A stretch of DNA of 64,000 nt from Desulfocicer vacuolatum DSM 3385 (GTDB lineage: Bacteria > Desulfobacterota > Desulfobacteria > Desulfobacterales > Desulfobacteraceae), in NCBI RefSeq assembly GCF_900176365.1, contig NZ_FWXY01000014.1, positions 62,001 to 126,000 on the forward strand, written 5' to 3'. The translations under genes and the position numbers were made by a program. The notes under the pieces were generated by a model. The model was given only the letters and a program-made list of their open reading frames with translations, was not told the origin of the DNA and ran no database searches. The stretch's first letter is position 1. Each line of letters starts with the position of its first letter. Below are positions 36,266 to 45,394 of this stretch, one piece after another.

Positions 36266-36489
36266 GATATTACTCCAATGCTTAGATGTTGTTGTATGTA
36301 AAATAATCGTGATTAACTTTTTTAAATTGTTATCTTCTCAATAAGCATTATGCGTGCCACACTAAAAAAATAAATACAAAATATTGATTTTTAAAGGTAT
36401 ATTATTAAATTGTGATTTTTGATTGCTTTTAAAAGGATTACAAAATTGAATTTATTGTCTTTGGTAAATTGCAATAATGTTATTTTTTC
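36266..36489. other. AT-rich spacer between divergent genes
   Basis: This is the upstream region of glnA (minus strand) and, beyond a family B repeat, of the first cyclase gene (plus). It should contain the glnA promoter. I see no clear operator, hairpin or small gene. Confidence 0.4.
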
Positions 36490-36586
36490 ATATAACCGCC
36501 ATGGGCGGACCGTATTCTGATCCGGCTCTGCCCACAACAAAGGTAGAAATATTCCACAGATTTGCGGAGTATTTCATATAAAAAAG
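36490..36586 (+). repeat. Family B repeat, full length, forward
   Basis: It starts ATATAACCGCCATGGGCGG, contains CTGCCCACAACAAAGGTAGAAAT and ends TTTGCGGAGTATTTCATATA. It is between glnA and the first cyclase gene. Confidence 0.87.
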
Positions 36587-36700
36587 ACTCACATGCCTGT
36601 AATACGTATGCTATGATGCCGCCATGATCAGATAAAATCATTTGAAAAAAAGTCAATTCATTAAAATCACAGGTAATAGAAGTTGAAACGGTGATGATAT

Positions 36701-38131
36701 ATGGCTGGAAAAATGGAACAACAAAGGACTCCCGGGGTTCGAAAAATTCTTTTAAGGGGAGTGTTTTGGAGAATTCTTTTTATTGAGGGGGTGTTGCTGG
36801 TTTTCTCTCTTTTAGTCAGGGCCGTCACAGAAGATGCCGGTGCCATGGATCTCTTCTGGTACGGGGTGCGGATTGTTGCCCTGGTGGCTGTGATCATCTC
36901 CTTTATGATGATAAGTCTCAGACGATTTCTCACCCAGAGGATTATTTTTCCCCTGGAACAGATTGATCGTGCCAACAGGGCTTTGCACCGGGAGATAGAA
37001 TCCTTTCATCCTGTGCTGCTTCCGGGGGATGCCCCCCGGGAAATCCAGCGCATTGCGTGGTCCAGGGAAGAGATGTTAAAAAAAATTCTAAATGTTTCCC
37101 AGGAGCGTTTGAATCTTATTGATTTTATACGTCAAACCTTTGGTAAATACCTTTCTTCCAAGGTGGTGGATGAAATTTTGGAATCCCCGGATGGACTGAA
37201 AATCGGGGGAAGCAGGAAAAAGGTGACCATACTCATGTCTGATCTGCGGGGGTTTACCTATGTGTCTGAAAATAGAGACCCCCATGAAATGGTCCTTTAT
37301 TTAAATCGATATCTTGAAAAAATGTCTGAAATCATTTTAAAGTATGACGGTATCATTGATGAAATCATCGGGGATGCCATCCTTGCCGTGTTTGGGGCTC
37401 CAGAAAGCCATGGCAATGATCCCGAACGAGCCGTTGCCTGTGCCATTGAGATGCAGAACAGCTTGAATCTTCTTAACCGTTCTGTTGAATCCCAGGGGTT
37501 TCCCCCCATGGAGATGGGGATCGGGATTAATACAGGAGATGTGATTGTGGGTAATATCGGCTCGGAATTACGCATGAAATACGGCATTGTGGGTGCCACG
37601 GTGAATGAGGCCTCCCGCATAGAATCAAATACCGTTGGGGGAGAAATTTTGATGGGAGAGAGGACCCACAGATATGTGGAATCCATTGCTACTGTCACGC
37701 CACCCAAAACTGTTATGATGAAGGGCATGAGATCCCCCCTTGTTTTTTATGGGGTGTCTGCCATTGCAGGTTTCTATAATGTTGTCCTTGATGTTGTTGC
37801 AACTCCTGGAGAGGCCTTGTCAATAAGGCTTCCCTTTCAATATTGGCAAATTCATGACAAAAAGGTTAACAAGACTCCATTGATTGGCCATACACTTTCC
37901 ATAACAGATACACACATGGAGGTGATCCTTTTACCGAAACCGGCTCTTTTTACAAATTTGAAACTCAAATTTCAGTTTTGCCGGGAATTTCATTGTTTTA
38001 AAGATATTTATGCCAAGGTGGTTGAAATAAAAGAAAATAACAATCATACTGTGACCAAGCTTGCTATAACCACCATGTCCCCCGGTGACAGGGAAGTGAT
38101 CCAAAAGTGGACCTGGGAATTTTCCAACTAA
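36701..38131 (+). CDS. Membrane class III adenylate/guanylate cyclase
   Basis: 476 residues. Two transmembrane helices (about 20-40 and 55-75) lead through a HAMP-like linker to the cyclase homology domain. The metal aspartates are in MSDLRGF (about residue 178) and IGDAILAVFG (about 223), and the late N/R pair is in TVNEASRIES. The base-recognition position usually Asp in bacterial enzymes (IGDTVN) reads VGATVN, so nucleotide specificity is uncertain. After about residue 370 follows a roughly 100-residue beta-rich domain, perhaps PilZ-like but without an RxxxR motif that I can see. It is the first gene of a group with an FGE-like protein, a cyclic-nucleotide-binding transporter and a second cyclase. 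Confidence 0.9.
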   Translation: MAGKMEQQRTPGVRKILLRGVFWRILFIEGVLLVFSLLVRAVTEDAGAMDLFWYGVRIVALVAVIISFMMISLRRFLTQRIIFPLEQIDRANRALHREIESFHPVLLPGDAPREIQRIAWSREEMLKKILNVSQERLNLIDFIRQTFGKYLSSKVVDEILESPDGLKIGGSRKKVTILMSDLRGFTYVSENRDPHEMVLYLNRYLEKMSEIILKYDGIIDEIIGDAILAVFGAPESHGNDPERAVACAIEMQNSLNLLNRSVESQGFPPMEMGIGINTGDVIVGNIGSELRMKYGIVGATVNEASRIESNTVGGEILMGERTHRYVESIATVTPPKTVMMKGMRSPLVFYGVSAIAGFYNVVLDVVATPGEALSIRLPFQYWQIHDKKVNKTPLIGHTLSITDTHMEVILLPKPALFTNLKLKFQFCREFHCFKDIYAKVVEIKENNNHTVTKLAITTMSPGDREVIQKWTWEFSN

Positions 38132-38139
38132 CTTGATAA

Positions 38140-38172
38140 GGTTATTGGCCCGCCCGTGGCGGTTATATCTTA
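38140..38172 (-). repeat. Family B repeat, edge fragment, reverse
   Basis: Only the AACCGCCACGGGCGG edge is present (read on the minus strand), directly after the first cyclase stop. Its CCGCC/GGCGG arms can form a small hairpin. Confidence 0.6.
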
Positions 38173-38192
38173 AATCCAATGTTCATGAATGA

Positions 38193-38376
38193 CTCAACTT
38201 TCGGTGTTCGCATTTCCTGGTGGGGTCAGGCTTTCGTTATTGACATTATCGAGGCTTTTTTCCTTGGCAAAGGCCTTGGTGGATAACATCAATAACAAAA
38301 GCCTGACCCCGTCGGCACACTGAGCCCATCGGTACATTTAAAAATGCTGGCTTTGAAATGAAGCCCGAAAGTTGAA
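38193..38376 (+). mobile_element. Family A miniature element, copy 5 (forward)
   Basis: 184 bp. Left end CTCAACTTTCGG, right end CCGAAAGTTGAA, target duplication TGAATGA at 38186-38192 and 38377-38383. It lies between the first cyclase and the FGE-like gene, about 30 bp upstream of the latter's start. Confidence 0.94.
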
Positions 38377-38407
38377 TGAATGATTTAAACCTAAGGAGTA
38401 TAAAATT

Positions 38408-39295
38408 ATGATAGTTCATGGAAAGGGATTCAATTTTATGGAATTTTTTCTCCAGAAGCATATGATTTTCCAGAGAAAAATTTTCATAGGCCTTATATCC
38501 ATAATATTGTTTGCCCCGGTGTTGCAAACAGACGATATCTGTGCCCTGGAAGCGTCCTTTGTCAATGAAGTGGGCATGGAATTTATTTTGGTTCATCCGG
38601 GGGGGTACATCATGGGAAGCCCGGTGGACGAACCTTTCCGGAGCCGCAATGAACCCCAGCACCGGGTGGAGATAAAAAAAGCATTTTACATGCAGGCAAC
38701 GGAGGTGACCCTGAAACAGTGGCACAGTATCATGCCCAAAAAAAGTTTTATTCTTCGAAAAGGGGCAGATGATATGCCGGTGACCCGGGTTTCCTATTAT
38801 AATTGCCGACGGTTTGTTGGGAAACTCAGCCGCAGAACCAATCAAACCTATCGATTGCCCACGGAGGAAGAGTGGGAATATGTGTGCCGGGCGGGCACCA
38901 CCACTGCCTATAGTTTTGGTGACACCGTGGACTGCACAAAGGCCATGTTTGGCAATAACAGCCTGAAATGCACCGACTGCATTGAAGAATCCAGATCCAG
39001 GGGACTTGAACTGGACAAACCGGCTCCGGTGAAGAGCTATCCTCCCAATCCCTGGGGCTTTTATGACATGCATGGTAATGTATGGGAATGGGTGTCTGAT
39101 GCATATCATGGCTATCTGGCCCAGGATGACGGGGTGCTGCCAGGCAGAGAACGATCCTGGGATACCCGTATCAAACGGGGGGGCAGCTGGTTTATGTACG
39201 GACATTATTGTCGCAGCGCCAACAGAGCCTGGGCCCACCCCGGCGGGAAATTTAAAACCACGGGATTCCGGGTGGTGCTTGAGGTAGCCAAATGA
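38408..39295 (+). CDS. Exported SUMF1/FGE-family (formylglycine-generating-enzyme-like) protein
   Basis: 295 residues. An N-terminal hydrophobic segment (FQRKIFIGLISIILFAPVL) fits a signal peptide or anchor. The SUMF fold is clear: FVNEVGMEFILVHPGG, RLPTEEEWEYVCRAG, GFYDMHGNVWEW, RGGSW and TTGFRVV. In true formylglycine-generating enzymes a Cys pair follows RGGS; here the stretch reads FMYGHYC, with the first Cys replaced by Met, so canonical oxidase activity is unlikely. It may be a structural or ligand-binding relative. The stop overlaps the transporter start by 4 bp (ATGA), so the two are translationally coupled. Confidence 0.88.
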   Translation: MIVHGKGFNFMEFFLQKHMIFQRKIFIGLISIILFAPVLQTDDICALEASFVNEVGMEFILVHPGGYIMGSPVDEPFRSRNEPQHRVEIKKAFYMQATEVTLKQWHSIMPKKSFILRKGADDMPVTRVSYYNCRRFVGKLSRRTNQTYRLPTEEEWEYVCRAGTTTAYSFGDTVDCTKAMFGNNSLKCTDCIEESRSRGLELDKPAPVKSYPPNPWGFYDMHGNVWEWVSDAYHGYLAQDDGVLPGRERSWDTRIKRGGSWFMYGHYCRSANRAWAHPGGKFKTTGFRVVLEVAK

Positions 39296-42200
39296 CAAAA
39301 AAATTTCTCAACATGTTTAAGGTGTACGAAGATGAGATTGCCCTTCTGTTATGGACGGTGGCTCTTTTATTCATCATTCGAAGCGCCGGAACCCTGCTGA
39401 ATAATTTTGCTGAAACCGCTTTTCTCAAACGTTATGGCGTGGAATATCTTCCGGTGGTGAACATGATCAATGCGGTGGTTACTTTTTTTATCACCGGAGT
39501 GCTCACGGCGTTCACCGGTCGCATGGCAGCCACACGGCTGCTTTCCCGGGTGTTTATTATCTGCGGTGTCTGCATCACACTCATGCGTCTTGCCATTCCA
39601 TTGGGATTTGAAATCATCTATCCTGTATTGTTTATGATGAAAAGTCAGTTTGAGATGCTCCAGGCCCTGATGTTCTGGAACCTGGCCAATGATCTTTACA
39701 ATACCCGGCAATCCAAACGGCTTTTTCCCCTGGTCACCGCCGGCGGGGTGGTGGGGATGATTCTGGGAAGTTTTTTAACCCCCTGGATGGCCTCTGTTTT
39801 TCGCATGGATAACTTGCTTTATGTCTACCTGGCCTTAACACTGTCCGGGGCTTTTTTGGTCAATGCCATGACTTCCCGCTTTCCCACGCTGATTTTTTCT
39901 GATCATAAAACCGGTGGTGCCAAGGGCCGTACTCCCATGATTGAGGAGATTAAGCGAGTGGTTCCTCTGATAAAAGAGTCCACCTTGTTTAAAATTGTGC
40001 TGGTGTTGACATTCATGCCCAATGTGGTGATTCCCATTCTCAATTATCAGTTTAACTATGCCATTGACAGTCAGTTTGCCAGTGAATCCGGTATGATTCA
40101 TTTTTTTGGTTATTTCAGAGGTTTTTTAAACATTATCAGTCTTTTTATTTTGCTGTTTGTGGGAAGGATTTACGGTCGCTGGGGAATCTCTGTGGCTTTG
40201 ATGTTTCATCCCTTTAACTATGCCATTGCCCTGCTGGGATTCTTGTTCAGGTTTGATATCTTTGCGGCCATGTATGCCAGGATGTCCATTAATGTGATTC
40301 GAACCACCATAAATGTGCCTGCCAATGCCATTTTAATGGGATTGTTTCCCGATTCTTACCGCGCCATGGTGCGTCCATTTCTACGGGGAACAGTGGTAAG
40401 GGCAGCCCTTTTCCTGGGTTCCGGCTTGATTCTTATTTCCACCCACTACTTTGATCTTCATCCCCGCTATCTGACTTTGGTGGCCCTTCCCTTTGTCATT
40501 GCCTGGGCTGCGGCTCCCTTTGTGTTGAAGTCTGCCTATACACGGATTTTGATGGATCTGATGAAAACCGACATGTTTGAATTCAAACAGTTTGACGGCA
40601 AACAGCTTGCCCAGATATTCAAGGGCGGTAAAATCCAGGAAGCCCTTATCAACGCATTCTTAAAGGCCGACGGTAAAAATACCGTGTGGTATGCCAGGTT
40701 GCTTAAACATTTCGGTATAGAAAATTTTGATTCCCTGATACTGGAAAAACTGCCCTCCCAAAAGGAATCCGTGCAAATCGCCCTTGTGAATATGCTTTCC
40801 AAAGAGTTGGAACAAGAGGCCATGAAACAACTTTTGGGGCAGGCTCATCCAGACGCCCACGGTGTTTCCATCGCTGCATTCAGCCATCTTATCCAGTGTG
40901 AAAATCATTGCAGGATAGATGCCCTGGAAAAGGTGCCCATGGAGATGTTTCTCAACAGTGCCAATGCCGGGGTCCGGGGTCATGCTTTGGCGTGCCTGTG
41001 GCCAAAAGAACCGGAAAAATGTGCAGCCACCCTTAATGCGTGGCTTGCATCTCCAGAAGACGATGATCAAAGGGCCGGTGCCGTGTGTGCCGGATTTGTG
41101 GGGGATGATGTGGTTACCCCCATGCTGCTGAACCTTTTATATGCGTCTCCTTCTCCGGGTCTCATTGCCGATCTTCTGGTGTCATTGTCAAAACTTGGCA
41201 TGGAAGATATCAATGATGTGATTTTTCCTTATCTTATCCATGGGGATAAAAGAATTAGGAAAGCCGCTGTTACAGCCCTGGATATTAATGATGAAACAGC
41301 CTTTGGCCACGCCCTTCAACGGGTGGGGGACAGTGATGAATCCATCCGGGAACTGGCTGCACAACGCATCCGTGACGCCAAATATCAGAACAACCGCATT
41401 GTGGTGGAATCCCTTGCCGTTCCCGACACCCGGCTGCGCAAAGGGCTTTTTGAACTGTTGGAACATCTGGATATAAAAGATGGGGATATTTACCATTTTG
41501 CCAGAAAAGGCCTTGAAAATTGTTATCTCTATATTGCCATGGGGCTCAATATTGACTCTTTGCCCACCACCCCTGTGAGGGAACTTGTGAAAACCCATTT
41601 ATTCCAGAAAAAAGAATTGATTCTGGAAAATGTGATCCGGGTACTGGTGATTCGTGATGAAACAGGTCGCATGAAAACCGCATGGAAAGGGATCTTTTCT
41701 TTGAATCAAAAACACAATGCCAATGCCATTGAGTTGTTGGGAGATCTTCTGGATCGTCGGTTGTTTGATACCATGCGTCCCCTTCTGGAAAGCCCCACGC
41801 CTGAAGTTGCCGTGATGGAGGGTCGCCCCTTTGTAACCATTCCGGAATTTGATTCAAAGGGAGTGGAGGTGTTTCACCGACTGGTGCTGTCCAAGGACTG
41901 GGTGGATGTTGTCATGGGGCTTGATTTAAGTCTGGAAGATCCTGAACTTAAGGAACCGGTAAGCTTCTGGGAGACCCATGATGCCTTTACATCCCATCAT
42001 ATCATAAAGGAAATTGAAATGATCAAACACAAAAAAGCCGCAGATGTTAAGGAAAAGAAAGGGAGCTCCAGACAGGAGATTTCCCTTGCTGAAAAAATTA
42101 TGCTTTTGCGGGAAATTGATATTTTTTCAGATCTTAAAGTGGCTGAACTTGCAGCCATTGCCGCAGTGACAGAGGAAGTTTCCTATCCGCCGGATGAAAA

Positions 42201-42516
42201 AGTGTTTAAGCAGAATGATGTGGGTGATTCGGTGTTTATGGTGATTTCCGGTCTTGTGGAGGTGGTGCGGGAGCTGTCTTTGGAGGATCGGGTTGTTCTG
42301 GATACCATTAACCGGGGCGGTGCCTTTGGAGAGATGGCCCTTTTAGATGATTCCCCCCGGTCGGCAACCATACAGACGGTGGAATTTTCCCGGTTTTTGA
42401 CCCTTCACAAACAGGCCTTTAACGAAACCGTGATGGAGTATCCCCGGATTGCATTACAGATATGTTCCATACTCAGCCAGCGTATCCGGCATCTGCACGG
42501 TAAAATTGATCAGTGA
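39292..42516 (+). CDS. NTT/MFS-like transporter fused to HEAT-like repeats and a cyclic-nucleotide-binding domain
   Basis: 1074 residues. The first 420 or so contain about 12 transmembrane helices in an MFS/NTT (ATP:ADP antiporter-like) pattern. Residues about 430-830 are helical pairs resembling HEAT repeats (for example RIRKAAVTALDIND and ESIRELAAQRIRD). Residues about 935-1060 form a CRP-type cyclic-nucleotide-binding domain whose phosphate cassette GEMALLDDSPRSAT keeps the Glu and Arg that bind cNMP (about residues 1011-1023). By context the ligand could come from the cyclases on either side. Transport substrate unknown. Its start overlaps the FGE-like gene, and the second cyclase starts about 140 bp after its stop. 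Confidence 0.88.
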   Translation: MTKKFLNMFKVYEDEIALLLWTVALLFIIRSAGTLLNNFAETAFLKRYGVEYLPVVNMINAVVTFFITGVLTAFTGRMAATRLLSRVFIICGVCITLMRLAIPLGFEIIYPVLFMMKSQFEMLQALMFWNLANDLYNTRQSKRLFPLVTAGGVVGMILGSFLTPWMASVFRMDNLLYVYLALTLSGAFLVNAMTSRFPTLIFSDHKTGGAKGRTPMIEEIKRVVPLIKESTLFKIVLVLTFMPNVVIPILNYQFNYAIDSQFASESGMIHFFGYFRGFLNIISLFILLFVGRIYGRWGISVALMFHPFNYAIALLGFLFRFDIFAAMYARMSINVIRTTINVPANAILMGLFPDSYRAMVRPFLRGTVVRAALFLGSGLILISTHYFDLHPRYLTLVALPFVIAWAAAPFVLKSAYTRILMDLMKTDMFEFKQFDGKQLAQIFKGGKIQEALINAFLKADGKNTVWYARLLKHFGIENFDSLILEKLPSQKESVQIALVNMLSKELEQEAMKQLLGQAHPDAHGVSIAAFSHLIQCENHCRIDALEKVPMEMFLNSANAGVRGHALACLWPKEPEKCAATLNAWLASPEDDDQRAGAVCAGFVGDDVVTPMLLNLLYASPSPGLIADLLVSLSKLGMEDINDVIFPYLIHGDKRIRKAAVTALDINDETAFGHALQRVGDSDESIRELAAQRIRDAKYQNNRIVVESLAVPDTRLRKGLFELLEHLDIKDGDIYHFARKGLENCYLYIAMGLNIDSLPTTPVRELVKTHLFQKKELILENVIRVLVIRDETGRMKTAWKGIFSLNQKHNANAIELLGDLLDRRLFDTMRPLLESPTPEVAVMEGRPFVTIPEFDSKGVEVFHRLVLSKDWVDVVMGLDLSLEDPELKEPVSFWETHDAFTSHHIIKEIEMIKHKKAADVKEKKGSSRQEISLAEKIMLLREIDIFSDLKVAELAAIAAVTEEVSYPPDEKVFKQNDVGDSVFMVISGLVEVVRELSLEDRVVLDTINRGGAFGEMALLDDSPRSATIQTVEFSRFLTLHKQAFNETVMEYPRIALQICSILSQRIRHLHGKIDQ

Positions 42517-42659
42517 TAAACTTTTCCCCGTGGAATTAACCAAAAGCTCATCAGTATGCCAAGTGTGTCTGTTGCAACTTTTGGTTGGAAGGCAAGCGCT
42601 GTGACTCCTTCCAACAAGGTGTATCAACATTGGAACCGGATCTGTTAAGGATTGTTTGC

Positions 42660-43580
42660 ATGGCATTAGACAGCAATAATAAATTGTATGAAATTTTATT
42701 GGATGTGGCAAAAAAAGTGTCCATGGGAGATTATGACAACGTAGACAACCTCATGGAGCTGACCACCCGGGGTAAATATCCTCCCCAGGTGTCAGAGCTT
42801 GCCGAAGCCTTTGGCATGATGGTGGTTAAGATTGAATCCCGTGAATTTAACCTTCAACAATTGCTTGAAAAGATAAAAAGTAAAAATAAAAAACTGGAAG
42901 AAACCCTCCAACGGGTCCAGTTATTGGAAGGTGTTCAGAGCCATTTGAGTAAATTTGTACCCAAATCAGTGCAGGATATCATTGAGGATAACCCTGAAAA
43001 TCCGGATTTGAACAAACATGAAAAAGATTTGTCTGTATTGTTTCTTGATATTGCCGGGTACACCAAAATGAGTGAAAATATCTCCCAGGAAAAAATGAAT
43101 TATCTCATTGAAACTTATTTCAGCGAATTTTTGAACATTATTGCCGAAAATAAAGGCGATATCAATGAAACCGCCGGTGACGGCCTCATGATTCTTTTCC
43201 AGGATGAAAATCCCCGGACCCATGCCGTTAATGCGGTTTCCGCCGCCATCGGTATCCAGAAAAAAACGCTTGTTATCAATGAATCCTTAAAGAAAAAATA
43301 TGATCCGGTGATGGTGAACATGGGCATTAATTCCGGTAAAGCGTCCGTGGGTTCCACCCGTTTCAAGGGGGTTGCCGGAGATCGATGGACCTATACGGCA
43401 TCCGGACCTGTCACCAATATTGCGGCCCGGGTCTGTTCAGTGTCAAAGGGAGGTGAGATTCTGGTGACATCTTCAACATCGCGTCACATTGAAGACAGAT
43501 TTAAACTGGGATCACCCAGGGAACAGGCCTTGAAAAATGTCAGTAAGCCCATTCAGCTCCGGGAGATCATTGTTGAGTAA
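42660..43580 (+). CDS. Soluble class III adenylate/guanylate cyclase
   Basis: 306 residues from ATG 42660 (TAAGG ten bases upstream); an in-frame TTG 25 codons earlier has no ribosome-binding site. An N-terminal helical region ending in a coiled coil (about 65-90, KIKSKNKKLEETLQRVQLLE) leads to the cyclase domain. Metal aspartates are in LFLDIAGYT (about residue 130) and AGDGLMILF (about 172); the N/R pair is in VTNIAARV. No transmembrane segment is seen. It probably makes cAMP or cGMP in the cytoplasm for the cyclic-nucleotide-binding transporter upstream. A strong terminator follows the stop, which closes the four-gene group. Confidence 0.91.
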   Translation: MALDSNNKLYEILLDVAKKVSMGDYDNVDNLMELTTRGKYPPQVSELAEAFGMMVVKIESREFNLQQLLEKIKSKNKKLEETLQRVQLLEGVQSHLSKFVPKSVQDIIEDNPENPDLNKHEKDLSVLFLDIAGYTKMSENISQEKMNYLIETYFSEFLNIIAENKGDINETAGDGLMILFQDENPRTHAVNAVSAAIGIQKKTLVINESLKKKYDPVMVNMGINSGKASVGSTRFKGVAGDRWTYTASGPVTNIAARVCSVSKGGEILVTSSTSRHIEDRFKLGSPREQALKNVSKPIQLREIIVE

Positions 43581-43610
43581 TTGACGGGGGCAAAAAATTG
43601 TGATTATCCA

Positions 43611-43644
43611 CACCCCCTGGGCTGAAGGCCCAGGGGGTGTTTTG
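43611..43644 (+). terminator. Rho-independent terminator after the second cyclase gene
   Basis: A perfect 12-bp stem CACCCCCTGGGC / GCCCAGGGGGTG with a TGAAG loop, followed by TTTT. It ends the cyclase-transporter group and lies just before the convergent small membrane protein gene at 43654, so it may serve both. Confidence 0.92.
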
Positions 43645-43653
43645 ATTCACATT

Positions 43654-43857
43654 CTATGAACCTTCTATTTCACACTTATCGTTGAGATGAACCCGGATAA
43701 AGTAAACGCCAAGTGCTGCCACCGGGATTGCAAGCAAAAAGCCCACCACCGGAAGCAGGGTAAAACCGATGATCACAAGGGCCAGGGCGCCTATTAATAA
43801 AAGCGATCCAATCATTAATTTTGACATTCTTTCGGGAAGACATTCATTCATTTTCAT
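43654..43857 (-). CDS. Small two-helix membrane protein
   Basis: 67 residues with two hydrophobic helices (about 14-32 and 36-52) separated by a short Pro turn, and charged ends. AAGGAGT precedes the ATG at 43857, which supports a real gene. I recognise no family. It is a single-gene unit between the cyclase terminator and a family A element. Confidence 0.7.
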   Translation of the reverse strand: MKMNECLPERMSKLMIGSLLLIGALALVIIGFTLLPVVGFLLAIPVAALGVYFIRVHLNDKCEIEGS

Positions 43858-43982
43858 GGGCGACTCCTTTTTTATAAAATAGATGGCAGATTTGTCTGCC
43901 TCAGTAAAAAAATGAAACGCTTATGACTCCTGTCGGCTGGATGGTGTTTCAATGTGGCCGGCCAGCCAGACAAGGTGGTTTA

Positions 43983-44166
43983 CTCAACTTTCGGGCTTCA
44001 TTTCAAAGGCGGCATTTTTAAATGTACCGATGGGCTCAGTGTGCCGACGGGGTCAGGCTTTTGTTGTTGATGTTATCGACCAAGGCCTTTGCCAACGAAA
44101 AAAGCCTCGATAATGTCAATAACGAAAGCCTGACCCCACCACGAAATGCGAACACCGAAAGTTGAG
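43983..44166 (-). mobile_element. Family A miniature element, copy 6 (reverse)
   Basis: 184 bp with perfect CTCAACTTTCGG / CCGAAAGTTGAG ends. The flanking duplication is GTGGTTTA (8 bp) at 43975-43982 and 44167-44174. It lies between the small membrane protein gene and the 3' end of the PP-loop ATPase gene. Confidence 0.94.
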
Positions 44167-44239
44167 GTGGTTTAAAAGTTCAACTTTAATGATTTTTAAT
44201 GCAATTAAGATGCCAATGGTTGCTTTTTCCCGGATAATG

Positions 44240-45379
44240 TTAAAGCTTAAGGCTTTTTTGTTTGTTCAGTAATTTTTCAATGGTGTTAACCAGATCCATA
44301 CGCCCCTGTTTTCTCAATAGCGGTAACACCGCCTGATAATAGGGCGGACGTTTACGGATGGTGATGTCATATTTGGCGATCATATCCGGGGTAACATCAT
44401 TTTCCACAAAGGCGTCTGTTTTATCAAGGGCACCAATGGCCAGAAGTTCAATCATGGTGCGCACGCATTTTTCGCACACCCCGCAGTTCAGGCGATGGGG
44501 CACATTGGCAAGACACACCCTGAAATTGTTCAGCGCCACCTCCCAGCCTGCCACAATTTTTATTTTATCCAGCCGGGACTGATCATGGTCCCGGTGGCGG
44601 ATGCGCATGTCATGGCTGGAGTATTCCGGATCCCTTAACGGGTGGGATGCATTGGGATGAAGATAGGAAACATCGTAGCAGGAGCCGATGTAAACCATGT
44701 GCAGAACTTTTGCAAAGGCGTGGGAGATGGAAGCCAGCACAGCACCGAAAAAATTTTCCAGCCACAAAACCCGGTTGTCGCAAAGATGCCGGATGTTGGT
44801 GTACACTGGTACCAGCTCAACATCTGCGGCATCGGTGATCCGGGTGATGGCGGTGACAGCCCGGTCGTACACATGATATTTCATGCCCCGCTCCACCACA
44901 CCGCCAATGTCAAATCCATGGATAAAAAGTCCCTCTTTAATTGAACCCGGGTGGGAGGCAGGGTAGCGCAGTCGGTTAAGTCGCAGGGCTGCCAGGGAAT
45001 CCATACCCCCGGACATGACCATGCCGGCATGCCTGTTATCGGAAAACAGTGCGTGATCCAGCACATCGGTTTCAATTTTCAGCGGAGTATAATCCCCCTT
45101 GCTCCACACCTGGGTGATGGCCATGGCAATGTTAAGCCCCTCCAGCAGGGTGGGGCAGATTTTTTCATCCATTTTAATTCTTTTTTCATGGAAATGCATG
45201 GCCGGGATGAGGCATCCCACCAGAAAGGCATGGGGATTTAATGACAGCTTATCTGCTGTGGCATGGGGGGTTTTGATGAAAATGGTTTTTCCGGGATGGT
45301 CACTTTCTTCAAATTGCACCCTGGCACTGATCTGGGTGAATGCATGGTCTTTTGTCCGGTTCAGTTGCGAGATAATCAT
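44240..45379 (-). CDS. PP-loop ATP pyrophosphatase (asparagine-synthase-C-like)
   Basis: 379 residues. The PP-loop MSGGMDSLAAL is at about 122-132, the adenylate-forming signature of asparagine synthetase C domains and tRNA-modifying relatives. Near residue 296 a NCGVCEKC cluster could bind metal. No N-terminal glutaminase domain is present, so any amide nitrogen must come from ammonia or another donor. The specific reaction is not recognisable. It is the third gene of a tight operon: 15 bp after the ATP-grasp gene, which overlaps the GNAT gene. This fits adenylation of an acid followed by amide formation on a small peptide-like product. Confidence 0.82.
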   Translation of the reverse strand: MIISQLNRTKDHAFTQISARVQFEESDHPGKTIFIKTPHATADKLSLNPHAFLVGCLIPAMHFHEKRIKMDEKICPTLLEGLNIAMAITQVWSKGDYTPLKIETDVLDHALFSDNRHAGMVMSGGMDSLAALRLNRLRYPASHPGSIKEGLFIHGFDIGGVVERGMKYHVYDRAVTAITRITDAADVELVPVYTNIRHLCDNRVLWLENFFGAVLASISHAFAKVLHMVYIGSCYDVSYLHPNASHPLRDPEYSSHDMRIRHRDHDQSRLDKIKIVAGWEVALNNFRVCLANVPHRLNCGVCEKCVRTMIELLAIGALDKTDAFVENDVTPDMIAKYDITIRKRPPYYQAVLPLLRKQGRMDLVNTIEKLLNKQKSLKL

Positions 45380-45394
45380 AGACGGCCTTTTAAA

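Noticed and set aside
38246-39298. 350-residue minus-strand frame opposite the FGE-like gene
   Set aside because: It is the shadow of a clear SUMF-family gene and continues into a family A element; no homology is visible in the translation.
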